From: an uncultured Lentisphaeria bacterium
GTDB taxonomy: Bacteria > Verrucomicrobiota > Lentisphaeria > Victivallales > Victivallaceae
Assembly: GCA_903821255.1 (NCBI GenBank)
Contig: CAIJKT010000653.1
Span: 1-7,489, forward strand
Direction: 5' to 3'
Length of the DNA stretch: 7,489 nucleotides
Part shown: piece after piece, positions 1 through 7,489 of the stretch
Layout of the letters: each line of letters starts with the position of its first letter
Position numbering within the stretch: position 1 is the stretch's first letter
The notes under the pieces: model-generated
Database searches by the model: none
The model's input: the letters and a program-made list of their open reading frames with translations, nothing else
What the model was told of the DNA's origin: nothing
Made by a program: the position numbers and the translations under genes

Positions 1-3000
1 AATGTATCGATTCCCGCTATATGATGGACTACGTCGACATTTTTTCCTCCGGAATTACCGCGCCGGTGGAACTGCAAATCCGGAACGTGCCTTTTGCCGG
101 CCGGATCAAGCTTGTTTCCGACATTGCAGCGGGTAAGGTTGACGGTCAGTTTGAAATGATTGGTAATGTTCCTGTTGCAAAAGCGCAAATCATCATCGAG
201 GAGGCGAAGTCCGGCAAGCCTGCGGGGGCGCTGATCTGCGAAGCGAAAAAAGACGATGCAAATCGGTTCAGTATTAAGCTGGACCAACCGCATTGCTGGA
301 GTCCGGAAGATCCATTTCTCTATGTCTGCAAAATCAAGCTGGACGGCAAAGACGCCGGAATTACGCGTTTCGGTTTCCGCACCATGGCGATCAGGGCCGA
401 TGCCGACGGACGCCAGCATTTTTATCTGAACGGCAAAAAGCTCTATCTGCGCATTTTCGAGTTCAATTACTACTGGCGCATGATGAAGGACCGGGATAAA
501 AATCCGATGCCGGCAAATGCCTGGGGACCAAACTACCAGGGCCGGCTCGAAGAGGCTCTGCTGACGATGAAATTCGCGAATGTCAACACCCTGCGTCCGC
601 ACAGCGGACATAATGACGTGGATGAGACTCTGCTCAACCTCTGCGATGAACTCGGGTTCATTATTAATTTCGACTGGCACGGCTCCGAAGCGCAACGGGT
701 AGTACCCAAAACGGCAGCCGACGGGATGAGTTCCGGAACCGGCGGCGGACAGGATTACCGCGTTCCTATGATGGAAAAGAATCTCCCTGCATTCAAGGCG
801 GCAATTACCGCCTGGCACGATCATCCTTCGCTCTGTCTGATCAGCTTCGGCAACGAGCTCTATGATCATCTGCTCAGTTCCGGCAGCTATGACGGCATCA
901 TTGAAAAATACAAGGCGGCGCTGCACGAGGTTGACCTCCAGCAGCGTCCGACCAGCGGTTCGGCCGGGCGTCCGACCTACAAGTACAATGCCAAAGTCGA
1001 TTTTGTCGATGACCACCAGTATATCGGCGTCTATTACGGTTCTTATATGAGTGTGATACCTTACATCAGGAACACTCCGGCGGCGATCAAAGATAAATTC
1101 GGAATGAATCTGCCTTTTATCAATACCGAAACCGGCTATGTGGCCGATGACCGCATCCATCCAGGTAACTACCGGATATTCAATCCTGAACTTTCAAAAG
1201 ATATATTTGATAAGGATTTGTACATCAAAACGATTACCGGCAAGACTCCGGAACAGGCCTGGGCGCGTCTTGGACTGAACAGCGGCGGCGTCCGTTATTA
1301 TTACACTGATCTGCCGGAATTTAAGAAACGCAAAGGCATCCTTCACGTCAAGCGCTATCTGGAAATGTTCCGGATGAACCGGAAATACAATGACGGAGTT
1401 TCGTTGAATATTGACCCTGCCAGCATGGCGGCGCTTGCCGATCCCGATAACTGGTATGGCGTTGCAACGAATCCGTGGCCGAAACCAGGCAAACTGGCGC
1501 TTATCGATCCCATTTTCGCGTTCCGTCAGGCATTCTATCCGGTCCAGGCATTTGCCGATATCGCCAATTATCATCTCTTCAGCGGTGCTTCGACCAAAGC
1601 ACCGGTCATGATTGTCAATGACTCGCTGTCGGATATGGTTATCGATCTAATCATCCAGTTCCGGAGTCCGGACGGCTCAGTAACATCCATGCTGGAGAAG
1701 AAAGATATCTCAATTCCGCAAGGCGGCGATCTGAATGTTCCATTCGAGCTTACGGTTCCGAAAAATTGTCCTTCAGGCAAGTCCGCCATGGAAATGTATA
1801 TTCTCGCCGGCGGCAAAAAAATTGCCGAGAACACTTATGACATTTACACCGTGGCCTCCGGCGACCGGATTACACAATTCCCTGCCATTAAACTGGCACT
1901 TTATGACACCGCCGGCGACACCTTTGCCGGATTCGGAGCCAAGACCAGCGAGAAAATCCTGAAATCGTTGAAAATACCTTTTACTCAAATTAAAGATTTC
2001 AAAGACCTTACCCAGTACCAGGTACTGGTGATCGGGGCCAATTCCATTGATGAAACGCTGTCTAAAAGCGGAACCGAGATCGCCCAATGGATCGCCGGAG
2101 GCGGTCGTTTGCTGATGTTCGAACAATGCGTTACCGGAAGCATCCCATGGTCCAGCGGCGACCGCATTTACCGGATGGGCGACGGTTCATTTGTGGAACA
2201 CTATTTTAAGAAACATCCGGCGTTTTCCGGTATTGAAAATGAGATGGCCTGGGAATCGCCGTCCGGCAGCAACCGGCAGTTATTCGAAACTTGTCTGGAA
2301 CTCAACGATTCATTTATCAGCGTCGCCGCCGTATCACATTACAATGACCCGGGATGTCCCAAGGCGATTATTACCGACCGCAAAATGGGCAAAGGCGAAT
2401 ACATGGTTTCGATGATAAAAGCTACTGACCGCTTCGGCAAGGATGCCACCCTGACCCGGTATGTAGAAAATCTATTGGCCTATATCATGTCCGATTCTAT
2501 CTCTAAATATGCTATGCCAGGCAAAGATATCGGCCCCGGCACGGCCAAAGTCATCTGCCTGAGCAGGGATGACGCTTTCTATGTTGATATCAGCAGGGCC
2601 GTCAACCGCGGCTTCAAAGACGACGGTTCCGGCAGCGGCTGGACCGGCTTTGGCGCGGATGCCGACCTGCGTAATATCAAACCGGGAATGGACGGCATTA
2701 GCGGTCTGGTTCCGTTCCGGATCATCGATCCCGCTCAAAACGGCGGCAAGTCCTGCATCGTCCTTGCCGGCCCGAAGCGTGAATCTTTCCCGAAAACATC
2801 TCCGGAAATTCCGATCGGACGCAAGTGCAGGAGCCTTTTCTTCCTTCATACCGCCATGTATGTCAAGGGTGCGCCGGGCGACAGTATTCTCGATTACGAA
2901 ATCACCTATAGCGACGGGTCGAAGATTATCGCTCCGATGCGTTGCAAATCTGAAATCGGCGACTGGTGGGCGGAGAAAGACTATGATAATGCCAGAGTGG

Positions 3001-3188
3001 TTTATCGTGATGGTGATAAATGTGCCTTTGTCGCCGAATGGGTAAATCCAACTCCGGGCAAAGTCATTGCCTCGGTGAAGGCCATTTCCAAAGGTAACGC
3101 AATTCCGATCGTTCTGGCCATCTCCGCCAACAGTAATGACCGGCAGTCAAGGAGCGACCGCACAGAACTCAATGACAACCGGAAATAG
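1..3188 (+). CDS. Multidomain GH2 family glycoside hydrolase (beta-galactosidase-like), 5' end missing
   Basis: The frame is open from the left edge (first full codon at 3) to TAG at 3186, so the true start lies outside. Residues below are numbered from the Met at 21, which is not claimed as the start. Seen in order: the end of the GH2 jelly-roll (SSGITAPVEL, near residues 10-19); the immunoglobulin-like sandwich with WSPEDPFLY at 93-101 and RFGFR at 116-120; a TIM barrel with LRPHSGHND near 191-199; GNE with Glu279 as likely acid/base; and NTETGY with Glu370 as likely nucleophile. After the barrel come an Ig-like stretch (about 530-620), a GATase-like region with WIAGGGRLLMFEQ at 690-702, and a beta-rich C-terminal module with FFLHT (940), DWW (981-983) and WVNPTPG (1007). 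Family knowledge: GH2 enzymes are retaining exo-acting beta-glycosidases. Exact substrate (galactoside, glucuronide, mannoside or other) cannot be read. Probably 150-250 N-terminal residues are missing, so export is unknown. It appears to be the upstream member of a three-gene operon. Confidence 0.85.
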   Translation, partial: CIDSRYMMDYVDIFSSGITAPVELQIRNVPFAGRIKLVSDIAAGKVDGQFEMIGNVPVAKAQIIIEEAKSGKPAGALICEAKKDDANRFSIKLDQPHCWSPEDPFLYVCKIKLDGKDAGITRFGFRTMAIRADADGRQHFYLNGKKLYLRIFEFNYYWRMMKDRDKNPMPANAWGPNYQGRLEEALLTMKFANVNTLRPHSGHNDVDETLLNLCDELGFIINFDWHGSEAQRVVPKTAADGMSSGTGGGQDYRVPMMEKNLPAFKAAITAWHDHPSLCLISFGNELYDHLLSSGSYDGIIEKYKAALHEVDLQQRPTSGSAGRPTYKYNAKVDFVDDHQYIGVYYGSYMSVIPYIRNTPAAIKDKFGMNLPFINTETGYVADDRIHPGNYRIFNPELSKDIFDKDLYIKTITGKTPEQAWARLGLNSGGVRYYYTDLPEFKKRKGILHVKRYLEMFRMNRKYNDGVSLNIDPASMAALADPDNWYGVATNPWPKPGKLALIDPIFAFRQAFYPVQAFADIANYHLFSGASTKAPVMIVNDSLSDMVIDLIIQFRSPDGSVTSMLEKKDISIPQGGDLNVPFELTVPKNCPSGKSAMEMYILAGGKKIAENTYDIYTVASGDRITQFPAIKLALYDTAGDTFAGFGAKTSEKILKSLKIPFTQIKDFKDLTQYQVLVIGANSIDETLSKSGTEIAQWIAGGGRLLMFEQCVTGSIPWSSGDRIYRMGDGSFVEHYFKKHPAFSGIENEMAWESPSGSNRQLFETCLELNDSFISVAAVSHYNDPGCPKAIITDRKMGKGEYMVSMIKATDRFGKDATLTRYVENLLAYIMSDSISKYAMPGKDIGPGTAKVICLSRDDAFYVDISRAVNRGFKDDGSGSGWTGFGADADLRNIKPGMDGISGLVPFRIIDPAQNGGKSCIVLAGPKRESFPKTSPEIPIGRKCRSLFFLHTAMYVKGAPGDSILDYEITYSDGSKIIAPMRCKSEIGDWWAEKDYDNARVVYRDGDKCAFVAEWVNPTPGKVIASVKAISKGNAIPIVLAISANSNDRQSRSDRTELNDNRK
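2697..3155 (+). other. C-terminal beta-rich accessory module of the GH2 protein
   Basis: This is a domain inside the first gene, about residues 893-1045 counted from the Met at 21. It runs from VPFRIID through KCRSLFFLHTAMY, DYEITYSDGS, GDWWAEKDY and EWVNPTPGKVIASV to a final hydrophobic strand. The alternating strand pattern and conserved aromatic residues (Trp982, Trp983, Trp1007) suggest a jelly-roll that could bind carbohydrate. I recall similar FLHT...DWW...NPxPxxxI modules appended to glycosidases and large secreted proteins of Planctomycetota, Verrucomicrobiota and Lentisphaerota. Binding function is inference, and the boundaries are approximate. Confidence 0.5.
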
Positions 3189-3231
3189 ACTAATAAATAA
3201 TGAATAATCAATCAGAATACAAAGCAAAGAA

Positions 3232-3237
3232 AGAGGA
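3232..3237 (+). promoter_or_regulatory. Ribosome binding site of the GH51-like gene
   Basis: A purine-rich AGAGGA lies six bases before the ATG at 3244, a good Shine-Dalgarno match and spacing. It favours this ATG over the in-frame ATG at 3253. The 55-base gap that contains it is AT-rich, with no hairpin terminator and no clear promoter, in keeping with read-through from the GH2 gene. Confidence 0.7.
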
Positions 3238-3243
3238 AATTAA

Positions 3244-5307
3244 ATGAAAAAAATGATCTGCCGCGTTATCTGTGCAATGGCGCTGTTAATCATGTTCGCC
3301 GCCGGCGCATCTTCTGAGGAAATCTCATTCAAAAATGCTTTTGCCCTGGCCGGCTCGCCTGGAAAGTGGACTGGCGGCTGGTTTACTTTTGAAACTGGAA
3401 GAAACGGCAAATGCGCAGCGATTACTAACGACAAGGAGAATACTAATAATGTGTTATCCATTGCCCTGCCGCCCGATGCCGTTTCCGGGAAAAAAGTATT
3501 GGTATCGGCGCTGGTAAAGGCGGAAAATATTTCCGACAAACCTAATCCCTGGAACGGTCCCAAACTCATGCTGGTGATAACGCCGGCCGATGGTAATGTG
3601 AAATATCCGGCGGTGGACCTCCTGAATGGAACTTATGATTGGAAGCGCGTATATTTTGTGACTGTAATACCGGAAAAGGTGAAATCGGTCTCATTATGCA
3701 TCGGGCTGGAGATGGTGAGGGGCAAGGTCTGGTATGATGAAATCGCCGTTGAACCGTATGATGAGAACAACGTGAAACAGTTCAAAACCGAAACTGTCGC
3801 TGTCAAGTTGAAGAAAGAAGACTGGAACGGCAGCATTACGGTTGACGCTGCGGCGGAACTGGGCGCAGTTAACCAGCTTATTTTCGGCAATAATATCCTT
3901 GGCGTCAGCACAAAGAGCGGCCCGTGGCCGGCCTCCTGGGGTGTCAACGGCGGCGGGGTATGGGACCCGCAGACCCGCCGTCCGCGCACGGATGCGCTCG
4001 AATACTCGAAAGCAATGGGTATAAGAATTCTGCGGTATCCGGGCGGCGAGATGGTGCATTCTTTTCGCTGGCAGGATGCGGTAGGTCCCGTTGAGAAACG
4101 CCCGGACTATCAGTTCGGCATTGACGAACTGGTCACGTATTGCCGGACGATAAACGCCGAAGTACTCATGAACGTAAGCGAAGTTAAATGCTCTCCGGAA
4201 GAAGCTGCCAATCTGGTCGAATACTGCAACGCGCCAGCCGACGGTAAACATCCGTGGGCGGATAAACGCGCGCTGTGGGGGCACAAGGAACCTTATGGCA
4301 TCAAGTATTTCGAGCTTGGCAACGAAACTTATTCTTTGAAAAAAGAATTCACCGCCGAATCTTATGCCCGCTGGGCTGTTGACTGCGCCAGGCGCATGCA
4401 TGCGGTTGACCCTTCAATTAAAATATCGGCGCTGCTCGACGGCAGTGATGCGTGGAGCAAGCCAGTACTTTCAATTACGAAAGATGACGTTGATTTCGTC
4501 GTCGATCATCACTATCCCATCGGATTCTGGGAAGAAGGATCATCCTTGGCGGAACAGACGGATCTGGTTGTACGCGCATGTCTTGCCGCTTCAGATTATT
4601 ACGAAAAACGCTTCCTGGCAAAGCGCCGGGCATTCATCAGGGAAGTCACCGGACGCGATATCCCGCTCGAGATCACAGAATACAATGTCGGCTGTGCCCA
4701 GAACAAGCCTTTACCCTACCGCTTTTCATTCGCGGCCGCACTCTTCTGCGGTGATTACATCCGTGTGATGCTCAAGCCGGAAAATAACGTAAAATGCGCG
4801 AACTACTGGCTGTTCATCAATGAATATTGGGGAATGTTAAGGAGCACTGCATCGCAGTCCGACCTTATCGCAGGCAAACCTTCAGCATGGAAAAGAATGC
4901 CGGCATTCTATGTTTTCCAGCTTTGGAATCAGCATTTCGGCAATACGTTAGTCGCCTCAACGGCTGACGCTCCGTTGGTATCGTTTGAGGGAGGAACGGA
5001 TATTCCGGCCATGAAGCATCCGTCGCTTTCAACTTGTGCAAGTCTTTCCGCCGACAAGCGCAAACTTTATCTAATTGTTTTCAACAAACATTCGCTCAAT
5101 GACATTACGACCACAATCAGAATCAACGGAGTAGTTCCCGCGGCTGTAAAGGTATGGAAAGTGGACGGGGAACTTACCGCGAACAACCTGAAGGAGGAAC
5201 TGGTGAAAGAAGTAGTCTCCGGCGCTCCGGTTGCGCTTAGCGGCCCTGGTTTCACACATAAATTCACCGCCCATTCAATGAGCGCTTTCGAGATCGAGCT
5301 GAAGTAA
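3244..5307 (+). CDS. Secreted GH51-type alpha-L-arabinofuranosidase-like protein with N-terminal CBM-like domain
   Basis: Complete 687-residue protein. Residues 1-24 form a signal peptide (MKKM, then a hydrophobic core, with cleavage likely at AGA or ASS), so it is exported. Residues 27-175 look like a CBM4/9-type beta-sandwich ending in GKVWYDEIAVEP. The catalytic barrel follows: LIFGNNILG near 213-222, LRYPGG from Leu263 (Arg264), RWQDAVGPVEKRP, GNET with Glu361 as acid/base, DHHYP near 421-425, and ITEYN with Glu479 as nucleophile. The Glu-Glu spacing of 118 matches my memory of characterised GH51 enzymes. A C-terminal beta-sandwich ends in the typical SMSAFEIEL. GH51 enzymes remove terminal alpha-L-arabinofuranosyl residues from arabinan, arabinoxylan or arabinogalactan with retention. 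At 687 residues it is longer than the usual ~500-residue cytoplasmic members because of the leader and extra domain. Some substrate-contact positions differ from model enzymes (see findings), so the specificity is less sure than the fold. Confidence 0.85.
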   Translation: MKKMICRVICAMALLIMFAAGASSEEISFKNAFALAGSPGKWTGGWFTFETGRNGKCAAITNDKENTNNVLSIALPPDAVSGKKVLVSALVKAENISDKPNPWNGPKLMLVITPADGNVKYPAVDLLNGTYDWKRVYFVTVIPEKVKSVSLCIGLEMVRGKVWYDEIAVEPYDENNVKQFKTETVAVKLKKEDWNGSITVDAAAELGAVNQLIFGNNILGVSTKSGPWPASWGVNGGGVWDPQTRRPRTDALEYSKAMGIRILRYPGGEMVHSFRWQDAVGPVEKRPDYQFGIDELVTYCRTINAEVLMNVSEVKCSPEEAANLVEYCNAPADGKHPWADKRALWGHKEPYGIKYFELGNETYSLKKEFTAESYARWAVDCARRMHAVDPSIKISALLDGSDAWSKPVLSITKDDVDFVVDHHYPIGFWEEGSSLAEQTDLVVRACLAASDYYEKRFLAKRRAFIREVTGRDIPLEITEYNVGCAQNKPLPYRFSFAAALFCGDYIRVMLKPENNVKCANYWLFINEYWGMLRSTASQSDLIAGKPSAWKRMPAFYVFQLWNQHFGNTLVASTADAPLVSFEGGTDIPAMKHPSLSTCASLSADKRKLYLIVFNKHSLNDITTTIRINGVVPAAVKVWKVDGELTANNLKEELVKEVVSGAPVALSGPGFTHKFTAHSMSAFEIELK

Positions 5308-5365
5308 ATAACAGTGTAAAATAACTTTGACCAGACAAAACAACGATGAACCATTGTCGAAGAAC

Positions 5366-5370
5366 AGGAA
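5366..5370 (+). promoter_or_regulatory. Ribosome binding site that sets the start of the GH78-like gene
   Basis: AGGAA lies eight bases before the ATG at 5379. The alternative in-frame ATG at 5346 has no purine-rich site before it. In-frame stops at 5322 and 5328 rule out any start further upstream. The 71-base gap after the GH51-like gene shows no convincing terminator hairpin. Confidence 0.6.
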
Positions 5371-5378
5371 TCCAGTCT

Positions 5379-7489
5379 ATGAAAAGCAAAAATTTCGTCC
5401 CCTCGCCTAAATGTGTCTGGGGAGCAGGCAAAATTGAGAACTGTTTCAGAAAAAAGTTCATTATTGAGAAGGCAGTTAAAAAAGCAGTATTAAGAATATT
5501 CTGCGACACCGGCTACGAACTGTTTTTAAACGGACGTTTTGTCGCCTGTGTTGACGAATGGAGCAACATGCGCGACTATGACGTGACCCCGTTTATGGTC
5601 AAGGGTGAAAATATCGCGGCGGTCAGAGCCTTAAATCACGCCGGACACCGGGGGCTTGCGGTGGAACTAAGCATTTCAATGAAAGGCGGCAATACCCTGA
5701 GCGTTGTGTCAAATTCCGGCTGGAGGACCATACCAGAAGAGCGCTGGGGCTGGAGAGAGGCTGATTTCAACGACGACTCATGGCGGAATGCCATTGAAAT
5801 CCCGAACGCCACCATCGGTGCCGAACAGTGGAAAAGCCGCCCCGGCAATGACCCGTCGAAAATAATTCCGTATCTGACATGCAGCCAGTTTTTCCCGGGA
5901 CAGATTCCCAAATGCGCTCCCGGCACTCCGTTTTACAGCCTGAAAAGGAAAGACTATTCAGCGCCGTCCGGGGTGCTGGAAATCACCGGGCCGGAATATC
6001 AGACTAATTTAGACGCTTTTCCGAAAAGCGTTTTGCGCCCTGTTAAAATTGCTGAGATATTTGACGGGAACGGTTCTATCAGCGGAGCGAAGTCACTGCC
6101 GGGCGCAGGTAAAAACAAATCTGCGAAAATCAGTGCAAAAGAGCTTGCCGGAGGTCCGCATATTATCATAGATTTCGGCGGGGAAATTGCGGGATATCTC
6201 CGGATGCGAATATCGTCGGAAGGTTTTTCACACGCCAGGCTCCATTACGGCGAGACTCTCGCCGAGTGCTTGAACTTACCTCCGCGGACAGCGCTGCTGA
6301 CTAAAATGATTACCGAAGACTATGAAATTGCACCCGGAACCCGCGAGATGGAAAGCATCGTCCGGCAGGGCTTCAGGTTTGTGAAGATTGAGTTTTCAGC
6401 ATGTGAGTGCGAAGTCGAGCTTTCAGATGTTTCCGTCAAAACATCATCATATCCCGTAAACTATCTGGGCTGGTTTTCCTGCTCCGACAGCAGCCTGAAT
6501 GAGATTTGGCAGGCAGGCCGGAAAACATTACATCTGTGCATGCAGGAATATTACCTTGACGGAATAAAGCGCGACCGTTTTATGTGGGTCGGCGATACCC
6601 GCCTTGAGGCGCTTATAAACTACTATTTGTTTGGCGACGCGGAACTCTTTAAGTACTGTTGGCGGGGAGCCGCCGCATCGCAGTATAATGATGGCGGAAT
6701 ACCGTCCGCCTTCGGGGAAGGCATGTCAATTCTCTGGGATTATGTCGCATGGTGGATAATCGCGCTGCAGGATTATTATCTGCACACCGGAGACAAGAAA
6801 TTCATCAGGGAAATGAGCTGTCATACCGGTAAAGCCGCTGAATGGCTTATCTCCAGAAGCGATCCCGCGGACGGGCTTATCAGCATTCCTGACGAAAAAG
6901 GTCACGGCTGGTTTTACACGCTCAATGGCATGAGCGGAAAAGATACTGAGTTTAACGGCTTTTTTAAGCGTGCAATGCTGGCGGCGGCGGAAATGGCCGA
7001 GATCACTGGGGAAAAATCTCTGCGGAAGAAATACAGACAACAGGCGGCCCGAACGGAACTCTCACTCTCAAAATTTCCGAAGCCGGTTTATGATGTCAAT
7101 ACCATCACCAACAGTCTTGCATCGTTTGACCTGATTGAAGAGATGTTCCGCGAAGGCAGGACAGAGGCGACTATTGAGTTTATCAAAGCCCGCTGGATGC
7201 CGATGCTGGATTGCGGCGGCACCAGTTTCTTTGAATGCCTGCCGGTAAAAGAGATAAACAATTTTTGCGAAAAGAAAAAATGGAATAAATACATGTGGGG
7301 AAGTCATTGTCACGGCTGGACGGCCGGGCCAGCGCTTTCGCTTCAGGCTGAAGTAGCAGGAATTAAGCCGGTTACTCCCGGCTTTGCTATTTTTGAAGTG
7401 AGGCCGCGGCTTGGCGGACTGGAATTTGTCAAAGCAGTAGTACCTTCACCGCACGGCCTGATCGCCGTGTCCATGTGCGCCCAAAACGG
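5379..7489 (+). CDS. GH78-type alpha-L-rhamnosidase-like protein, 3' end missing
   Basis: The frame is open from ATG 5379 to the right edge, 703 full codons with no stop; only a C-terminal tail seems missing. There is no signal peptide and there are several cysteines, suggesting a cytoplasmic enzyme. In order: an N-terminal galactose-binding-like sandwich with LRIFCDTGYELFLNGRFVA (about 1-160); a second beta domain with IDFGGEIAGYLRM (from Asp265), LHYGET and RQGFRFVKIEF; an (alpha/alpha)6 barrel from about 367 with LDGIKRDRFMWVGD (Asp394, Asp399, Asp406) and GGTSFFE (Glu619); SHCHGW at 642-647; and the C-terminal sandwich with PVTPGFAIFEVRP and VPSPHGLIAV. This is the GH78 domain order. Family knowledge: these are inverting exo-enzymes releasing alpha-L-rhamnose, using an acid in the RDxx..GD region and a base Glu in the GxTxxxE region. 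The Glu of the usual RDE motif is absent here (see findings). It lies downstream of the GH51-like gene, probably in the same operon. I am sure of the family and moderately sure of rhamnoside specificity. Confidence 0.85.
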   Translation, partial: MKSKNFVPSPKCVWGAGKIENCFRKKFIIEKAVKKAVLRIFCDTGYELFLNGRFVACVDEWSNMRDYDVTPFMVKGENIAAVRALNHAGHRGLAVELSISMKGGNTLSVVSNSGWRTIPEERWGWREADFNDDSWRNAIEIPNATIGAEQWKSRPGNDPSKIIPYLTCSQFFPGQIPKCAPGTPFYSLKRKDYSAPSGVLEITGPEYQTNLDAFPKSVLRPVKIAEIFDGNGSISGAKSLPGAGKNKSAKISAKELAGGPHIIIDFGGEIAGYLRMRISSEGFSHARLHYGETLAECLNLPPRTALLTKMITEDYEIAPGTREMESIVRQGFRFVKIEFSACECEVELSDVSVKTSSYPVNYLGWFSCSDSSLNEIWQAGRKTLHLCMQEYYLDGIKRDRFMWVGDTRLEALINYYLFGDAELFKYCWRGAAASQYNDGGIPSAFGEGMSILWDYVAWWIIALQDYYLHTGDKKFIREMSCHTGKAAEWLISRSDPADGLISIPDEKGHGWFYTLNGMSGKDTEFNGFFKRAMLAAAEMAEITGEKSLRKKYRQQAARTELSLSKFPKPVYDVNTITNSLASFDLIEEMFREGRTEATIEFIKARWMPMLDCGGTSFFECLPVKEINNFCEKKKWNKYMWGSHCHGWTAGPALSLQAEVAGIKPVTPGFAIFEVRPRLGGLEFVKAVVPSPHGLIAVSMCAQN

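Noticed and set aside
2012..2028. Inverted repeat CCAGTACC-A-GGTACTGG with perfect 8-base arms
   Set aside because: It sits within coding sequence (TQYQVLVIG of the GH2 protein), has a one-base centre unsuited to a hairpin, and has no second copy near a promoter. Probably chance.
2569..3045. 158-codon open frame on the + strand in another frame
   Set aside because: It lies inside the C-terminal module of the GH2 gene, whose frame is clearly coding. The translation is Ala/Ser/Arg-rich and resembles no family.
3694..4401. 235-codon open frame on the minus strand
   Set aside because: It lies fully inside the GH51-like gene, opposite its conserved RYPGG and GNE motifs. Its translation shows no recognisable domain, so it is a shadow of the real gene.
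5327..5355. TTGACC as a possible -35 box in the gap before the GH78-like gene
   Set aside because: The sequence 17 bases downstream (near ACCATT) is a poor -10 match, so a separate promoter is not supported.
5346..5378. Earlier in-frame ATG at 5346 as the start of the GH78-like gene
   Set aside because: It has no Shine-Dalgarno-like site before it and would add eleven residues with no family similarity. ATG 5379 has AGGAA at good spacing.

Overview
The window is a stretch of a bacterial carbohydrate-degradation locus. It holds three large glycoside hydrolase genes, all on the + strand, one after another with short gaps of 55 and 71 bases. The first gene enters from the left edge already open. 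The third runs off the right edge still open. Only the middle gene is complete. I see no RNA genes, mobile elements, CRISPR arrays, long repeats or convincing terminators. With no terminator or strong promoter in either gap, the simplest reading is one transcript.

Layout: (1) 1-3188 is a multidomain glycoside hydrolase family 2 (GH2) enzyme lacking its N-terminal jelly-roll. It has a GH2 barrel with a plausible catalytic Glu pair, an Ig-like region, a glutamine-amidotransferase-like (flavodoxin-like) region, and a C-terminal beta-rich module with FFLHT, DWW and WxNPxPG signatures. (2) 3244-5307 is a complete GH51-type alpha-L-arabinofuranosidase-like protein with a signal peptide, an N-terminal carbohydrate-binding-like domain, the catalytic barrel and a C-terminal beta-sandwich. 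(3) 5379-7489 is a GH78-type alpha-L-rhamnosidase-like protein with no signal peptide, lacking only its extreme C-terminus.

The three activities fit together as exo-acting side-chain trimming of arabinose-, galactose- and rhamnose-bearing plant polymers, such as pectic rhamnogalacturonan or arabinogalactan. The true substrate is inference, because no transporter, lyase, regulator or sugar-catabolism gene lies in the window. The second enzyme looks exported and the third cytoplasmic, so depolymerisation may be split between compartments.

Organism: base composition looks near 50% GC, and Shine-Dalgarno-like sites precede genes 2 and 3. The C-terminal module of the first protein, and the dense run of glycosidases without SusC/SusD, recall Lentisphaerota, Verrucomicrobiota or Planctomycetota (for example Victivallis-like gut bacteria). 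This is family-level recollection, not proof.

Nothing here is clearly a new kind of system. The points most worth a second look are active-site departures in the GH51-like and GH78-like proteins and the unusual multi-domain GH2.
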